Shown here in pieces: positions 44,622 through 53,614 of a stretch of 64,000 nt of DNA. The translations under genes and the position numbers were made by a program. The notes beneath the pieces were generated by a model. That model saw only the letters and a list, made by a program, of their open reading frames with translations. It searched no databases and had not been told where the DNA came from. The stretch comes from Cupriavidus alkaliphilus (GTDB lineage: Bacteria > Pseudomonadota > Gammaproteobacteria > Burkholderiales > Burkholderiaceae), in contig NZ_FMAD01000005.1 in the NCBI RefSeq assembly GCF_900094595.1, forward strand, positions 124,001 through 188,000, read 5' to 3'. How positions within the stretch are numbered: the stretch's first letter is position 1; the number at the start of each line of letters is the position of its first letter.

Positions 44622-45620
44622 GTGTACCGCGAATTGAGTGTTGCCTTTTCGTTTACCGATGAAGAACGGGTCCGCATTACCGAGGCGCTAACCGCCATCC
44701 GGGTTAGCCCTTACAAGGCGTATCCGGCGTTTCGTAATATCATCCGCAGGCTCATCTCGGAGGACATCGGGCTACAACGCTTCCACAATGCGATTTCGTG
44801 GTTCGGAGCGCAGTCCTCCTACGACCAGCCGTTCTTCTTCGCCGAGAACTGCCCCATCGACGCGGACCTCCCCGAGTTCTCGAACGAGGATCCCGTTGGT
44901 GAGAAATACGCAAAGAAAAAGACGTTCGTTGCGGAGGGCTTTCTGCAGATTTTCGCCGATCTGTCGGGACAGCATCCCATCTCCTATATGAACGTCAACG
45001 ACGGAGACGTTTTTCAGGACATTTTTCCGAAGGAATCGCTGAAGCACACCCAGTCGCAGAAAGCGCTGGGACCCATCAACTTTCACAAAGATCTCGCTAA
45101 CCACTTTGTTCGGCCCGACTACGTCAACATTCTCGGACTCCGCAGTCACGAAGCAAACGAAATCTGCACGACCTTCGTCTCGAATCGTGACGTTCTTGAA
45201 AACGTCTCTGCGACAACGCGCGATGTGTTACGGCAGACGGAGTTCTATACGCCCTTCGACGACCTCACCACCAGCGAAAGCCGCGTGGACGTCGGACGGG
45301 CGCCAAACCATCCGATCTTGTCGGGAGACGCGGATATTCGCTTCTTCGAGAATCGCACCGAAGGCTTGACTGCTCGTGCCAAGGCGGCGGTGGCCGAGCT
45401 GCTGGAGGTGGCGCACGCGCATAAGGCGAAGGTACTTATGCGGCCCGGAGACTTTGTCTCGATCGCCAACAATCTATCGCTCCACGGGAAAGAGATTCAC
45501 AGCGTCGCCTCAGAAGAGCAAAAGGCAAAGCGTTGGAGCATCAAAACCGTCAACGTGCAGTCCATTGCTCCCCATGTTCGGCGGCTCGTCGAGGGCACAG
45601 ACTATCTGGTCAACGGTTGA
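44622..45620 (+). CDS. Fe(II)/2-oxoglutarate oxygenase, clavaminate synthase/TauD-like
   Basis: A 332-residue protein. The iron facial triad is visible: His155-x-Asp157 in NFHKDLANHF and the distal His288 in IANNLSLHGKEIHS, with Arg304 in KRWSIKT likely binding 2-oxoglutarate. Layout and length match the CAS-like amino-acid hydroxylases such as AsnO and VioC, though those often have HxE rather than HxD. It would hydroxylate a free or carrier-bound substrate. The gene follows the HPr-kinase-like gene by 10 bp. The GTG start has AAGGAG upstream. Substrate unknown; an amino acid is likely by family. Confidence 0.8.
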   Translation: MYRELSVAFSFTDEERVRITEALTAIRVSPYKAYPAFRNIIRRLISEDIGLQRFHNAISWFGAQSSYDQPFFFAENCPIDADLPEFSNEDPVGEKYAKKKTFVAEGFLQIFADLSGQHPISYMNVNDGDVFQDIFPKESLKHTQSQKALGPINFHKDLANHFVRPDYVNILGLRSHEANEICTTFVSNRDVLENVSATTRDVLRQTEFYTPFDDLTTSESRVDVGRAPNHPILSGDADIRFFENRTEGLTARAKAAVAELLEVAHAHKAKVLMRPGDFVSIANNLSLHGKEIHSVASEEQKAKRWSIKTVNVQSIAPHVRRLVEGTDYLVNG

Positions 45621-45665
45621 CCGTACCGTCGCCTTTCATCCCTTTCTTCTATAGCACTGACTAAC

Positions 45666-46637
45666 ATGATGACTGAACTGTCTGCCGGCGACCTCAAGCC
45701 CCTGGAGCCAATTGTCGGACGCGTGGATGCACTGACAGAGGTCTCCGGTGGACTGTTCAACCGCGTGATGCGCGGGGAAGGCGAGCTTGGCGTCTTCTAC
45801 GTCAAGCAACTGACCGATAGTGCGCGTAGTGGCAGCTTCCCGCCCTTGCCCACGAGCCGCACGCAGCGATACGCGGTCGCAGTGTCCTGGCACGAACACG
45901 CCCTAGCCTGCTCCGCAGACCATAACGTCGTCGTTCCCGTGCTCTTGGGAACATCCGCCGACGATTCGCTGATTGTGATGTCTGAAGTCTCCGGGCGGCC
46001 ACTCTATGAAGACTTGGTGACTAGCCCTATGCCGCCAAGTTTTGTCGAAAGCCATCTGCGGAAGATCGTGGCGTGGCTTGGCAGATTCCACGAGCGACCG
46101 ATGCCGGAACGCGAGCGGATGCATGCGGCCAGCGACGCATTCAAACGGTACAAGGTCGGCCTACAATACCTGGACCTCTTCCCCCTGTTGCCTTCGTCGC
46201 TTCTCGATGGCGCGGGCGCCTTTGTGGCTTCATATCTGCAAGCTACGGACGACGTGGTCCACGGCGACCTGAACTCGAGAAACGTTCTCGTTGAGTCGGA
46301 CAAGATCGCAGTGATCGACTTCGAGCAAGGACATCTCGGAGAGGGCATCTACGATTTGGCCTACATTTTGTCCGAGTACGTGATCTTCTCTCACGCCCAT
46401 TCGCATACGTCGATGGAGACCTTCATCGGTGCTATGTGGCGCGAGTATGTAAAGGTACGACCCAGCGTGAAGCTGGATGTCGAGGAATGCCGCTTCCAAG
46501 TGCACCTTGGCTTTCAGACTTTGTATCGCCTTGTCGGTCCATCGCGCACAGTGTGGAGTGGGCATCTGGACGATTTCGTGAAGCGCGACCTCACTGCTTG
46601 GTCAATGGACCGGCTGTCCAAATGGCTGCCGACGTGA
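45666..46637 (+). CDS. APH-family small-molecule kinase
   Basis: A 323-residue kinase of the aminoglycoside phosphotransferase/choline kinase fold. The catalytic VHGDLNSRNVLV (HGD...N) and metal-binding IDFEQG are intact, and ATP-site features (EVSGGLFNRVMRGE, FYVKQL) are seen at the N terminus. It likely phosphorylates a hydroxyl of a small molecule: an intermediate, the product for self-protection, or homoserine-like substrates. It lies 45 bp after the oxygenase gene and overlaps the transporter gene by 16 bp. Substrate unknown. Confidence 0.82.
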   Translation: MMTELSAGDLKPLEPIVGRVDALTEVSGGLFNRVMRGEGELGVFYVKQLTDSARSGSFPPLPTSRTQRYAVAVSWHEHALACSADHNVVVPVLLGTSADDSLIVMSEVSGRPLYEDLVTSPMPPSFVESHLRKIVAWLGRFHERPMPERERMHAASDAFKRYKVGLQYLDLFPLLPSSLLDGAGAFVASYLQATDDVVHGDLNSRNVLVESDKIAVIDFEQGHLGEGIYDLAYILSEYVIFSHAHSHTSMETFIGAMWREYVKVRPSVKLDVEECRFQVHLGFQTLYRLVGPSRTVWSGHLDDFVKRDLTAWSMDRLSKWLPT

Positions 46638-47827
46638 GGATCGGTACCTCCACGACGGCCACCTTCGCAGGATACGTCACCTTCTTTCTCCCGGCCGGGG
46701 TCCTCCTCAGCTTCCTTTCGCTGTACTTGCACGGCAAGGGCATGTCCACGGCCGAGGTCGGCTTCATTGTGAGCTGCTTGTTTAGTGTCAAGCTGGTCGC
46801 CAGCCCGCTAATTGTCCTCTTTGCCGATGCGAGGGACCGCCATGCCGGTGTATCAACCGTATTCCTGGCCCTCTCGCTTCTTGCCGCTGCAGGTCTCGGT
46901 TATCTAACTGGCTTTACCTCCTTGGCGCTGGCCACGGTGGCGCTGGCTGTCTCACGGAATTACTTTCAGTCCATGCTGGAGAACCGGGCCGTCAAGCTTC
47001 GTAGCGGCGGCCGGCCACAATACGGCGCATTGCGGCTGACCGGGTCACTAGCCGTCGCAATAGGTGTCGCCATCGCCGGCGCGGTGCAGGCGTGGCGTCC
47101 CCAGGCCTTTCCGGCGGCATTTGCCGGGCTGCTGGTGGCATCGAGCTTAGGTTTTGCAGCGGCGACCCAAGCGATGCCCGTTCCGCCGAATAGTGGCGCG
47201 GTAGCTTCGACAACATTCGACCCGCGCGCAGCAGCCGGCGGGCGCGCACGAGCGGTCATTCTTGTACTGTTGGCGGCGACGCTATTGGTCGGTGCCCACG
47301 GCGCCCTTTACAGCGTGGGCAGCATCGCGTTGGAAAAGCACGGCTTCGGCCCTGCCGCGATCGCCGTGATATGGGTCGGCACCTTCGCCGCGGAAGCGAT
47401 CGGCTTCGGCCTTCTGAATCGTGCAACGAATTCACTCGGGCCGCGGGTCATCGCCTTCGCAGCCTCGGTGGCGATACTGCGCTGGGGGTTGATGGCGGTC
47501 CTTTCATCACCGGCGTGGTTCGCCGCAACTTTCTTGCTCCAGGCAGTCACCCTCGCGTGGTGTCACGGTACGCTGGTCAAGACAATAAGCGATCTGTTCC
47601 CAGGCCGCTTTGCGGCGACAGGCCAGGCCCTCTACCTGGCAGGGGCGCACGGCATCGGCATGTCACTGTGCACATACTTCGGTGCAAAGCTCTTCGTTGT
47701 CTACGCCGACCAGGCATTCTTGCTTCCCTTGATGATGACCCTCGGTGGATTGGCTGCCTGGTATAGCTCGGCGGCTGCGATCCGAAAATTGGAAAAGGCA
47801 AACGCATGCGCCCTGCCCACGACATAG
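46622..47827 (+). CDS. MFS transporter
   Basis: A 401-residue hydrophobic protein with about 12 predicted membrane helices, of the MFS_1-like/nucleoside-symporter-like group (FLPAGVLLSFLSLYLHGKGM, LVASPLIVLFADARDRHAG). The start at 46622 is an ATG inside the end of the kinase gene and begins just before the first helix; the longer frame would add a charged stretch. Export of the operon's product is the natural reading, though uptake of a precursor cannot be excluded. It overlaps the nucleotidyltransferase gene by 22 bp. Confidence 0.85.
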   Translation: MAADVRIGTSTTATFAGYVTFFLPAGVLLSFLSLYLHGKGMSTAEVGFIVSCLFSVKLVASPLIVLFADARDRHAGVSTVFLALSLLAAAGLGYLTGFTSLALATVALAVSRNYFQSMLENRAVKLRSGGRPQYGALRLTGSLAVAIGVAIAGAVQAWRPQAFPAAFAGLLVASSLGFAAATQAMPVPPNSGAVASTTFDPRAAAGGRARAVILVLLAATLLVGAHGALYSVGSIALEKHGFGPAAIAVIWVGTFAAEAIGFGLLNRATNSLGPRVIAFAASVAILRWGLMAVLSSPAWFAATFLLQAVTLAWCHGTLVKTISDLFPGRFAATGQALYLAGAHGIGMSLCTYFGAKLFVVYADQAFLLPLMMTLGGLAAWYSSAAAIRKLEKANACALPTT

Positions 47828-48660
47828 CAGTTATCGTTGACACCGTAGTCCGCGCTGGCCTCTCGACAGATTTTCCAACTATCGCCATTGCGTTGGGGGG
47901 GTCTCACGGTCAGAAAGACAACGACGACACCTCCGACGTGGACATCGTCTTTGTGGTGGATGTCTCCGATCCGCTAATGGCTGCCAGCAAGTTGAAGACC
48001 ACCCTAGAATCCCACCTCGACGTGAGCGGGACCCTGCAATCCGGCCCCGGCTGGAAGGACGGATTCGGTTGTCGGTTCAACTACATCTATGCCGATGGAT
48101 TCAAGCTCGAGTTGTTCGTTATGAGTCCCTCGACCCTGCCAAAAAGTCACCGCGTCGGCCGGTGGAAGCCGTTGTTTGGAGAGTCGGCATTGAGAAAATT
48201 GGCCGAATCAGTCCTCCCAAGCTTGGCGCCAGAACGGCTGCTCTCACGTGCGATCTTCGATTTCACATACTATGTCATGTCACTGCGTCGCCATGTGAGC
48301 CGTGGCGAAATGCTGTCGATCGACTACGTGCTGGCTGCATTCTTGGCGACACTGCTGTCTATCCATCAGCTGAAAACTCGCGGAATCTACGATCCCGCTG
48401 TGTCGTACAAACGGGTCTATCGAGACGGTGAGATCCAGCAAGGCGATGTTGCGGAGATCCGCGCGGCAATGGCCTTGCCACGCGAGACATTGGAATCGGC
48501 TGCAATAGCGATCGAACGGCTTGTGCAGTTGGGCGAGCGCCAGTTGCATGAGGCGTTAGGGAGATACCCCTCCGTGCAAGGCGAATGGGATCGCTCGTTG
48601 GCCGTACTGCGCGCGTGCGCGGGCTGGACGGACGCACACAGTGCAGCCCAGGGAGGCTAA
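47806..48660 (+). CDS. Nucleotidyltransferase domain protein
   Basis: A 284-residue protein with the minimal nucleotidyltransferase signature GGS...SDVDIVFV in ALGGSHGQKDNDDTSDVDIV, placing the two metal-binding Asp residues. A helical region follows (FDFTYYVMSLRRHVSRGEML), as in aminoglycoside adenylyltransferase-type enzymes. It could transfer AMP to a small molecule or peptide. It overlaps both neighbours by about 20 bp, so the operon is translated as a unit. Substrate unknown. Confidence 0.78.
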   Translation: MRPAHDIAVIVDTVVRAGLSTDFPTIAIALGGSHGQKDNDDTSDVDIVFVVDVSDPLMAASKLKTTLESHLDVSGTLQSGPGWKDGFGCRFNYIYADGFKLELFVMSPSTLPKSHRVGRWKPLFGESALRKLAESVLPSLAPERLLSRAIFDFTYYVMSLRRHVSRGEMLSIDYVLAAFLATLLSIHQLKTRGIYDPAVSYKRVYRDGEIQQGDVAEIRAAMALPRETLESAAIAIERLVQLGERQLHEALGRYPSVQGEWDRSLAVLRACAGWTDAHSAAQGG

Positions 48661-49354
48661 GCCTCGCACGGCAGCGGTACTGTGGGATCTTGATGGCACG
48701 CTGGCGGACACTGCGGGGGATTTCGCGGCGGCCGGCAATTCCATGCGGGCCTGCCGCTCGCTTCCACCGCTCAGCGTTGATGAATACCGCGGCGTCGCAC
48801 GGCACGGCGGCCGGGGCGCGGTCCGCACCGCCTTACGCCTGCCTGCAGACAGCCCTGTAGATCCGGACCTCCTTGAAGAGTTCTTCGTCGCTTACGAATC
48901 CACACTTTGTGTGCATACAAAGCTGTACCCCAACATAGGGGCGATACTCGCCGGCCTCGCCGAATCAGGCGTTGCGTGGGGTATTGTCACGAACAAGGCG
49001 GCGCGCTTCGCAGTCCCCCTCGTTCAAAGATTGGACCTGCAGCCCGCCGTTCTGATTGCTGGAGATACCACCGCCCACCGGAAGCCCCATCCAGCGCCGA
49101 TACACGCCGCCTTACGGTCCTTGTGTCTACCGGCGTCGGCCTGTGTGTTTGTCGGAGATGACGAGCCAGACGTCGCAGCAGCTAAGGCGGCGGGAGTGGG
49201 ATCGATCCGCGTTACGTACGGCTACGGAGTTCCCACGCCAGACATGGCACGCGGCCGCCAGGTTGGCTGCACGGCTGAGCTTTTCGATGCCTTGATGTCA
49301 CTACTCATCGATGCACATGACTCGTATTCCGACTTCACAAAAAGGTGCCCTTAG
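48641..49354 (+). CDS. HAD-family phosphatase (phosphoglycolate phosphatase-like)
   Basis: A 237-residue HAD hydrolase: motif I LWDLDGTLADT, motif II VTNKA, motif III RKPHP, motif IV VGDDEPDVAAAKAAG. Length is normal. The GTG start at 48641 overlaps the nucleotidyltransferase gene by 20 bp. It is the last gene of the operon; just after it, DNA with IS30 and integrase remnants begins. It could remove a phosphate placed by one of the two kinases, a common protect-then-release logic in antimetabolite pathways (inference). Confidence 0.85.
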   Translation: MQPREAKPRTAAVLWDLDGTLADTAGDFAAAGNSMRACRSLPPLSVDEYRGVARHGGRGAVRTALRLPADSPVDPDLLEEFFVAYESTLCVHTKLYPNIGAILAGLAESGVAWGIVTNKAARFAVPLVQRLDLQPAVLIAGDTTAHRKPHPAPIHAALRSLCLPASACVFVGDDEPDVAAAKAAGVGSIRVTYGYGVPTPDMARGRQVGCTAELFDALMSLLIDAHDSYSDFTKRCP

Positions 49355-49449
49355 GAATTAAGAAGGCTGCGCGTACTTGCCACTGGCCGAAGAAATTCCG
49401 CCCATGGGCGTCTTGGACGCCTCGTGATCGCAAGAAATGTGCAAACCAG

Positions 49450-49629
49450 GCGGATGAGCTTGCCTGGGCGCGCGCGCGCCGCCCAAAGGCCTGTAAGCTC
49501 ATCGGATACCGAACGCTGGCGCAGGTTGTGGCAGCCAAGCTGAGGTCGCAATGGTCCCCAGAGCAGATTGCAGGCTGGCTCAAGAATGCATATGCGGTCA
49601 ATAAGGGCTACCAGGTGTCACACGAGACG
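49450..49629 (+). mobile_element. IS30-family transposase fragment
   Basis: A remnant of about 60 codons matching the N-terminal third of IS30 transposases (ELAWARARRPKACKL, LAQVVAAKLRSQWSPEQIAG, YQVSHET). The catalytic DDE domain is missing, and the frame runs directly into an integrase remnant. Non-functional; it marks the right side of the six-gene operon as a recombination site. Confidence 0.75.
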
Positions 49630-49634
49630 TCACG

Positions 49635-49805
49635 GCGTACGGCACGCACACCATGCGGCGGACGAAGGCATCGCTCATCTATCGCAGAACCAAGAACCTG
49701 CGCGCGGTGCAATTGCTGCTGGGCCACACGAAGCTGGAGAGCACGGTTCGCTACCTCGGTATCGAAGTCCACGGCGCACTGGAGATGGCGGAGCAAACGA
49801 AGTGT
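49635..49805 (+). pseudogene. Tyrosine recombinase C-terminal fragment
   Basis: About 55 codons matching the end of a phage-type integrase: YGTHTMRRTKASLIYRR carries the conserved His/Arg, QLLLGHTKLEST follows, and TVRYLGIEVHGA contains the Tyr nucleophile. The N-terminal three quarters are absent. Its junction with the IS30 fragment shows that the IS or a deletion cut the integrase gene. Such integrases drive genomic islands, which fits the foreign character of the neighbouring operon. Confidence 0.8.
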
Positions 49806-49969
49806 GAAAAAAGCTCGGGCCGGCGAGCGGGCGCTTGCCGGCCATAAATGGTCCTTTACAGGCTGTCGGACAATGTCCGATGAAGAACCACGAGGGCCGT
49901 TTTTCAAAGCGACGGTGAACCGGCGATTCGAGGGACGACCCGCCAAAACGTTACCCTGCTCCGCCCAAG

Positions 49970-51304
49970 CTATTCGTCGTCTTCGTCACGTTGGTCGCCG
50001 TCCGCATCCTCATCTTCGTCGTAGCCCAGCCCCCTGAAAATTTCCCAGCTTGCCAGGAACGGGGTCAGCGTTTTGTAGGCGAACTTGGGAAGATCATCGC
50101 TGTAGAAAATCTCATCGACCTTCTTGTCATAGACGTACTCGATGTATTGAAGATAGATCTCTCGAAGCAGACCGGTTCGATGCAGATTGAGGTTATGTGT
50201 GGTGACCGCATCAACGAAACTTGTCTTCAAGCCGTACCAGTCGGGCAGCGAAATCTCCGGCCGAACCGTGCCTGTCATGCTCAAGAAGCAAAATTCGAAC
50301 TGTTCGCGCGAAACCCGGATAAGCTTGTCGTGAAAATTGCTCTCCATGGTATCGATCCAAAACTCCTTTCCATCGTCAGTGAGTTGATCATAGACCGCCT
50401 GAACCTGCGCAAGCCGGCCTTCATCTGAGCGGCCATAGACGACACCCTCATGGACTGACGTGCGATACGAGCAGAAGGGATTCATCGCTGCAACGACGAT
50501 GGTATTTGGGTTGGGAAAAAGCGTCGCCACCTCTCCCCATTTCTGGTTTGCGTAAATGAGAGCATGAAAACCTTCGGCTTCCAGCCTTTGGGCGATCGAG
50601 TTACTGATGACATTAAGCGCGTCGAGGGTGTAGTCGGGCGGAGTGCTTCCGTCCATGCCTCCATCAGGATCGATCCACCCTTCGATCATCGGGAACGAAA
50701 GGGCAACGCAAATCATCGAACTGTCGTTCAAGATGTTCCGCTCGAAGGCTTTGTAATATTCTTCGCCGGGGTAGAAGACCTCCAACGCAAATTTTCCTGC
50801 GTCTTCGTGCGGGATCAGCGCGATGATGTTCTTCTCGTTAGAGACAAGCTCCTGAACAAACGCATCCTTGACCGTCCGGCCTTCCATCGGCGCTACAAGA
50901 ACTGATGTCACGGCCGACTCTTTGAGACCGGGGAAGAGTGAACCGAAGTAGTTGGAATACGCCAACAACTCTGTGAAGGCTTGGCGCTCCGTCTGATTCG
51001 ATTTCTTCAGTTCGATGATGGTCAACCCAGTCGATTCCGAATTTCCGAGCAAGTCAACCCGAGTCGGATGCAGTGCACCGCGGTCAAGCCGCAGTTCCTT
51101 CGACGTCAGAACGAGGTCCTGCAGATTGGCGAGTATTTCATTGATCTTGCGTTCTGCGCGCTGCTGCAACAGAAATCGGATGGGTGGAAAAGAATTTTCC
51201 GTCCATCTCACCGGCTCACGCCGACCGACGACGAGGGTGGACAGATCCTCCTTGTGATGTTGAAACAAGTAGTCCCGGAATGAATTTTCACTGACGGTCA
51301 ACAT
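49970..51304 (-). CDS. PD-(D/E)XK nuclease-like protein, possible defence factor
   Basis: A 444-residue protein. RVDLLG (Asp84) followed by IIELKKS (Glu98, Lys100) and AFTELLAYSNYF match the core of PD-(D/E)XK nucleases, similar to predicted Shedu- or Mrr-type nuclease domains. The C-terminal 300 residues have no family I recognise, and the protein ends in a strongly acidic tail (GYDEDEDADGD). Codon use is lower in GC than the chromosome. It lies between the integrase remnant and the DUF4238 gene, a typical place for anti-phage genes. Nuclease function is inferred from the motif only. Confidence 0.7.
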   Translation of the reverse strand: MLTVSENSFRDYLFQHHKEDLSTLVVGRREPVRWTENSFPPIRFLLQQRAERKINEILANLQDLVLTSKELRLDRGALHPTRVDLLGNSESTGLTIIELKKSNQTERQAFTELLAYSNYFGSLFPGLKESAVTSVLVAPMEGRTVKDAFVQELVSNEKNIIALIPHEDAGKFALEVFYPGEEYYKAFERNILNDSSMICVALSFPMIEGWIDPDGGMDGSTPPDYTLDALNVISNSIAQRLEAEGFHALIYANQKWGEVATLFPNPNTIVVAAMNPFCSYRTSVHEGVVYGRSDEGRLAQVQAVYDQLTDDGKEFWIDTMESNFHDKLIRVSREQFEFCFLSMTGTVRPEISLPDWYGLKTSFVDAVTTHNLNLHRTGLLREIYLQYIEYVYDKKVDEIFYSDDLPKFAYKTLTPFLASWEIFRGLGYDEDEDADGDQRDEDDE

Positions 51305-51405
51305 ATGTGGTGTGTACGTGATTTTTGCGTCAAGATCAGATATCGGACTTGTGGTATGTCGCCATTGAACGATATTCCTGTGCCGGAACTACCGAATCCC
51401 GAAAA

Positions 51406-52326
51406 TCATACATCAGCGCCCCGCGCGCGGTCTTCGCCGAGAAGCAGCAGTTCCGCCGGCGCCAGATGCGCGCGCACAAAGTCAGTGAGGCTGGTGTCTC
51501 CGGCGTACACCTGGGCATTCGCCAGCCGAACCACTTGGAAGTTGAGCCATTCGGCCAAGGATCGAAGGCCGTAGAACTTCGCAAGGTACTCTGCTACGCC
51601 CTTTTCCGGGCAAGCAAAGAAGGCGAAGCGCGGGCTGATGGGCATAGCAATGACGCTGCCGGGGTGATCTAATCCCGGAATGATGACCAAGGGGTGATCG
51701 CTGCTCAATAGCGGTATGCCCGCGCCGCTGAAGTCCATCTGCCACCATTCCATTCGGATGATGCGGTTGTAGGCTCGGTCATCGAGGATCAACGACGGTA
51801 TAAGCAGTCTCCCGAAGTCCTCGATCAATCCCGGCTTTGCGTGCTCCACCCATTCCAACAGCGTCTCTGGGTCCTCCCCCTCCTTTAACGCTTGATACTG
51901 CTCGGGATTTGCCGCGAGGACTTCCCGAAGATGGGGCGGAGCCTGCTCATGCAGGAAGCGGACAATCTAGGGCGAGCGAATCCGCTGCGCCATCAGGAAT
52001 CGTGTCCAAACGTGACGCTCTTCCATTGTGAGATTGTGCCCACGTCCCGACGTTCGCATTTTGTTTAGGACGAGTCCTGCTGGAGCCTCGATCACCCCTG
52101 CTAAGAAATCCTTCTCAATCTGCTGCTGCCTTTCTGGCGGCACGCTGTCGAGGGAATAGAGCCGATCTAGACTGCCGGTAGAGCGTGGGTGAGCCCGTTC
52201 GACAAGGAGGCGTCCGCCCTTCCATTGGTATCGGTAGAGGCGTTCGCCCTGCGCCTGCTCGTCCGGCGTGCACCAGCCGTTGAGGTAGAACTGCGGGACG
52301 TAGTGATGACGTTCGTTGGCGGGCAT
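51406..52326 (-). pseudogene. DUF4238 protein gene with one in-frame amber codon
   Basis: The frame starts with MPANERHHYVPQFYLNGWC, the hallmark RHHYVP-x2-YL of DUF4238. It continues in the same frame to the end at 51406 with only one interruption, a TAG at 51967-51969 (RIRSP*IVRFLHEQAPPHL). The C-terminal part keeps GAGIPLLSSDHPLVIIPG and PISPRFAFFACPE. Without the stop the product would be 306 residues. A single nonsense codon and otherwise intact sequence suggest recent loss, readthrough or a base error. DUF4238 proteins often sit in defence islands; function unknown. Confidence 0.78.
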
Positions 52327-52696
52327 ATAGGGTGCTGGCTGTCGGGCTGCCTGCAATTCTGCCAGCTCAGTTCGACCTCTGTAATGCTCTGTGTTTCCCA
52401 CCCCGGGTGTGTAGCGGCGCTGATCGAAGTGCCGCACTAAGGCCTCTGTTCCCCGCCTATTCGCATGTGCGGACGGCCGTTTGACATCGCAAAGCGGCCC
52501 TAGAGTGAGGCCGGGCTCAAGGTCCGGAGAGGGTCGCAAAGAGACAGTGAGCGACCGGTGCGGGGCAGTCCAACGAATTCGCACTTCAATTCAGGTCAGT
52601 CTCGCTATTTCCGGTTCTCATCCGAACGAGCGCGGACCGAATTGGACGCTAAGTCGTTGATTGTTCGGAGAACGCAGTCTCGAGAATTCCGATTCC
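52327..52696. other. Intergenic region, no gene seen
   Basis: About 370 bp between the DUF4238 gene start and the end of the MDR oxidoreductase gene. The DUF4238 frame stays open upstream to 52584 but lacks a ribosome site and similarity. No repeat, tRNA or clear promoter was found. It marks the right limit of the lower-GC island. Confidence 0.4.
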
Positions 52697-53614
52697 TCAC
52701 ACCACGACGACCTTGCCTCTCACGTGGCCGCCCATGCTGTGGCCAAGCGCCTGGCCAGCGGCTGAAAGAGAAAAGACCGAATCGATGTGGGTGCGCAGGT
52801 CGCCCGATGCGTGAAGCGCTGCCAGCTTCTCAAGCAGCGGCCCATCGCTACGGGTCGCAAAATGTCTGCCGACCGCCTGTGCGTTCCTGGCACGTGCCGC
52901 GTCAGGTCGGGCGACGGTCGAAACCAGCGTGCCGCCGGCTTTCAGTACCGACCATGACCTCTGCTGGGTTTCGCCACCGATCAGGTCCAGCACCAAGTCT
53001 ACCCTCGGGACATGCCTGGCGAAATCCTCGGCACGGTAATCAATGAACGCATCCGCGCCAAGGCTTCCCACATAGTCGCGATTCCCGGCCGAGCCGGTGC
53101 CGATCACGCGGGCACCGGCCAGCCTGGCGAGCTGCACGGCTGCACTGCCCACGCCGCCCGCCGCACCGTGAATCAGGACGGATTGACCGGCTTGCAGGTT
53201 CCCATGCTCTTGCAGCGCCTGCCATGCCGTCAGCGACGCTGCGGGAATCGCAGCGGCCTGCGCGAAAGTCAGGGACGCAGGCTTGCGCGCCAGACGGGCC
53301 GCTTCCACGACAGCGCGGGTGGCGAAGGCTCCGACGATGCCGATGAAGCCCATTACTTCATCCCCCGGCTTCAGTGTGGTGACGTTGCGCCCCACTGCAA
53401 TGACAGTCCCTGCGGCATCCACACCGGGCGTAAATGGCAGGGCAAGGGGAATGAAGGCCTGCATGGCGCCGCTGACGATCTTCCAGTCGATGGGATTTAC
53501 CGAGGCCGCCGCAACCTCGATCAATACGTCATTGTCGCCGGGCACCGGGTCGTCCATCTCGACCAGAGTCAGGCGCTCGGGGCTGCCATAGGCAGTCACT
53601 CGAATGGCTTTCAT
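52697..53614 (-). CDS. NADP-dependent MDR oxidoreductase (zinc-free quinone reductase type)
   Basis: A 305-residue medium-chain dehydrogenase/reductase of the zeta-crystallin/quinone reductase branch. It has the N-terminal GroES-like domain (VNPIDWKIVSGAMQAFIPLA, PGVDAAGTVIAVG) and Rossmann motif HGAAGGVGSAAVQLA. No catalytic-zinc cysteines are present. The ATG at 53614 is preferred to the TTG one codon earlier because AGGAG sits 7 bp upstream. It overlaps the SnoaL-like gene stop by one base. It is the last gene of the DoxX-SnoaL-MDR operon that a divergent LysR regulator probably controls, likely for detoxification of an electrophile or quinone. Confidence 0.88.
   Translation of the reverse strand: MKAIRVTAYGSPERLTLVEMDDPVPGDNDVLIEVAAASVNPIDWKIVSGAMQAFIPLALPFTPGVDAAGTVIAVGRNVTTLKPGDEVMGFIGIVGAFATRAVVEAARLARKPASLTFAQAAAIPAASLTAWQALQEHGNLQAGQSVLIHGAAGGVGSAAVQLARLAGARVIGTGSAGNRDYVGSLGADAFIDYRAEDFARHVPRVDLVLDLIGGETQQRSWSVLKAGGTLVSTVARPDAARARNAQAVGRHFATRSDGPLLEKLAALHASGDLRTHIDSVFSLSAAGQALGHSMGGHVRGKVVVV

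Noticed and set aside
52327..52584. N-terminal extension of the DUF4238 frame
   Set aside because: Open frame but no start signal and no similarity; the RHHYVP hallmark belongs near the true N terminus.
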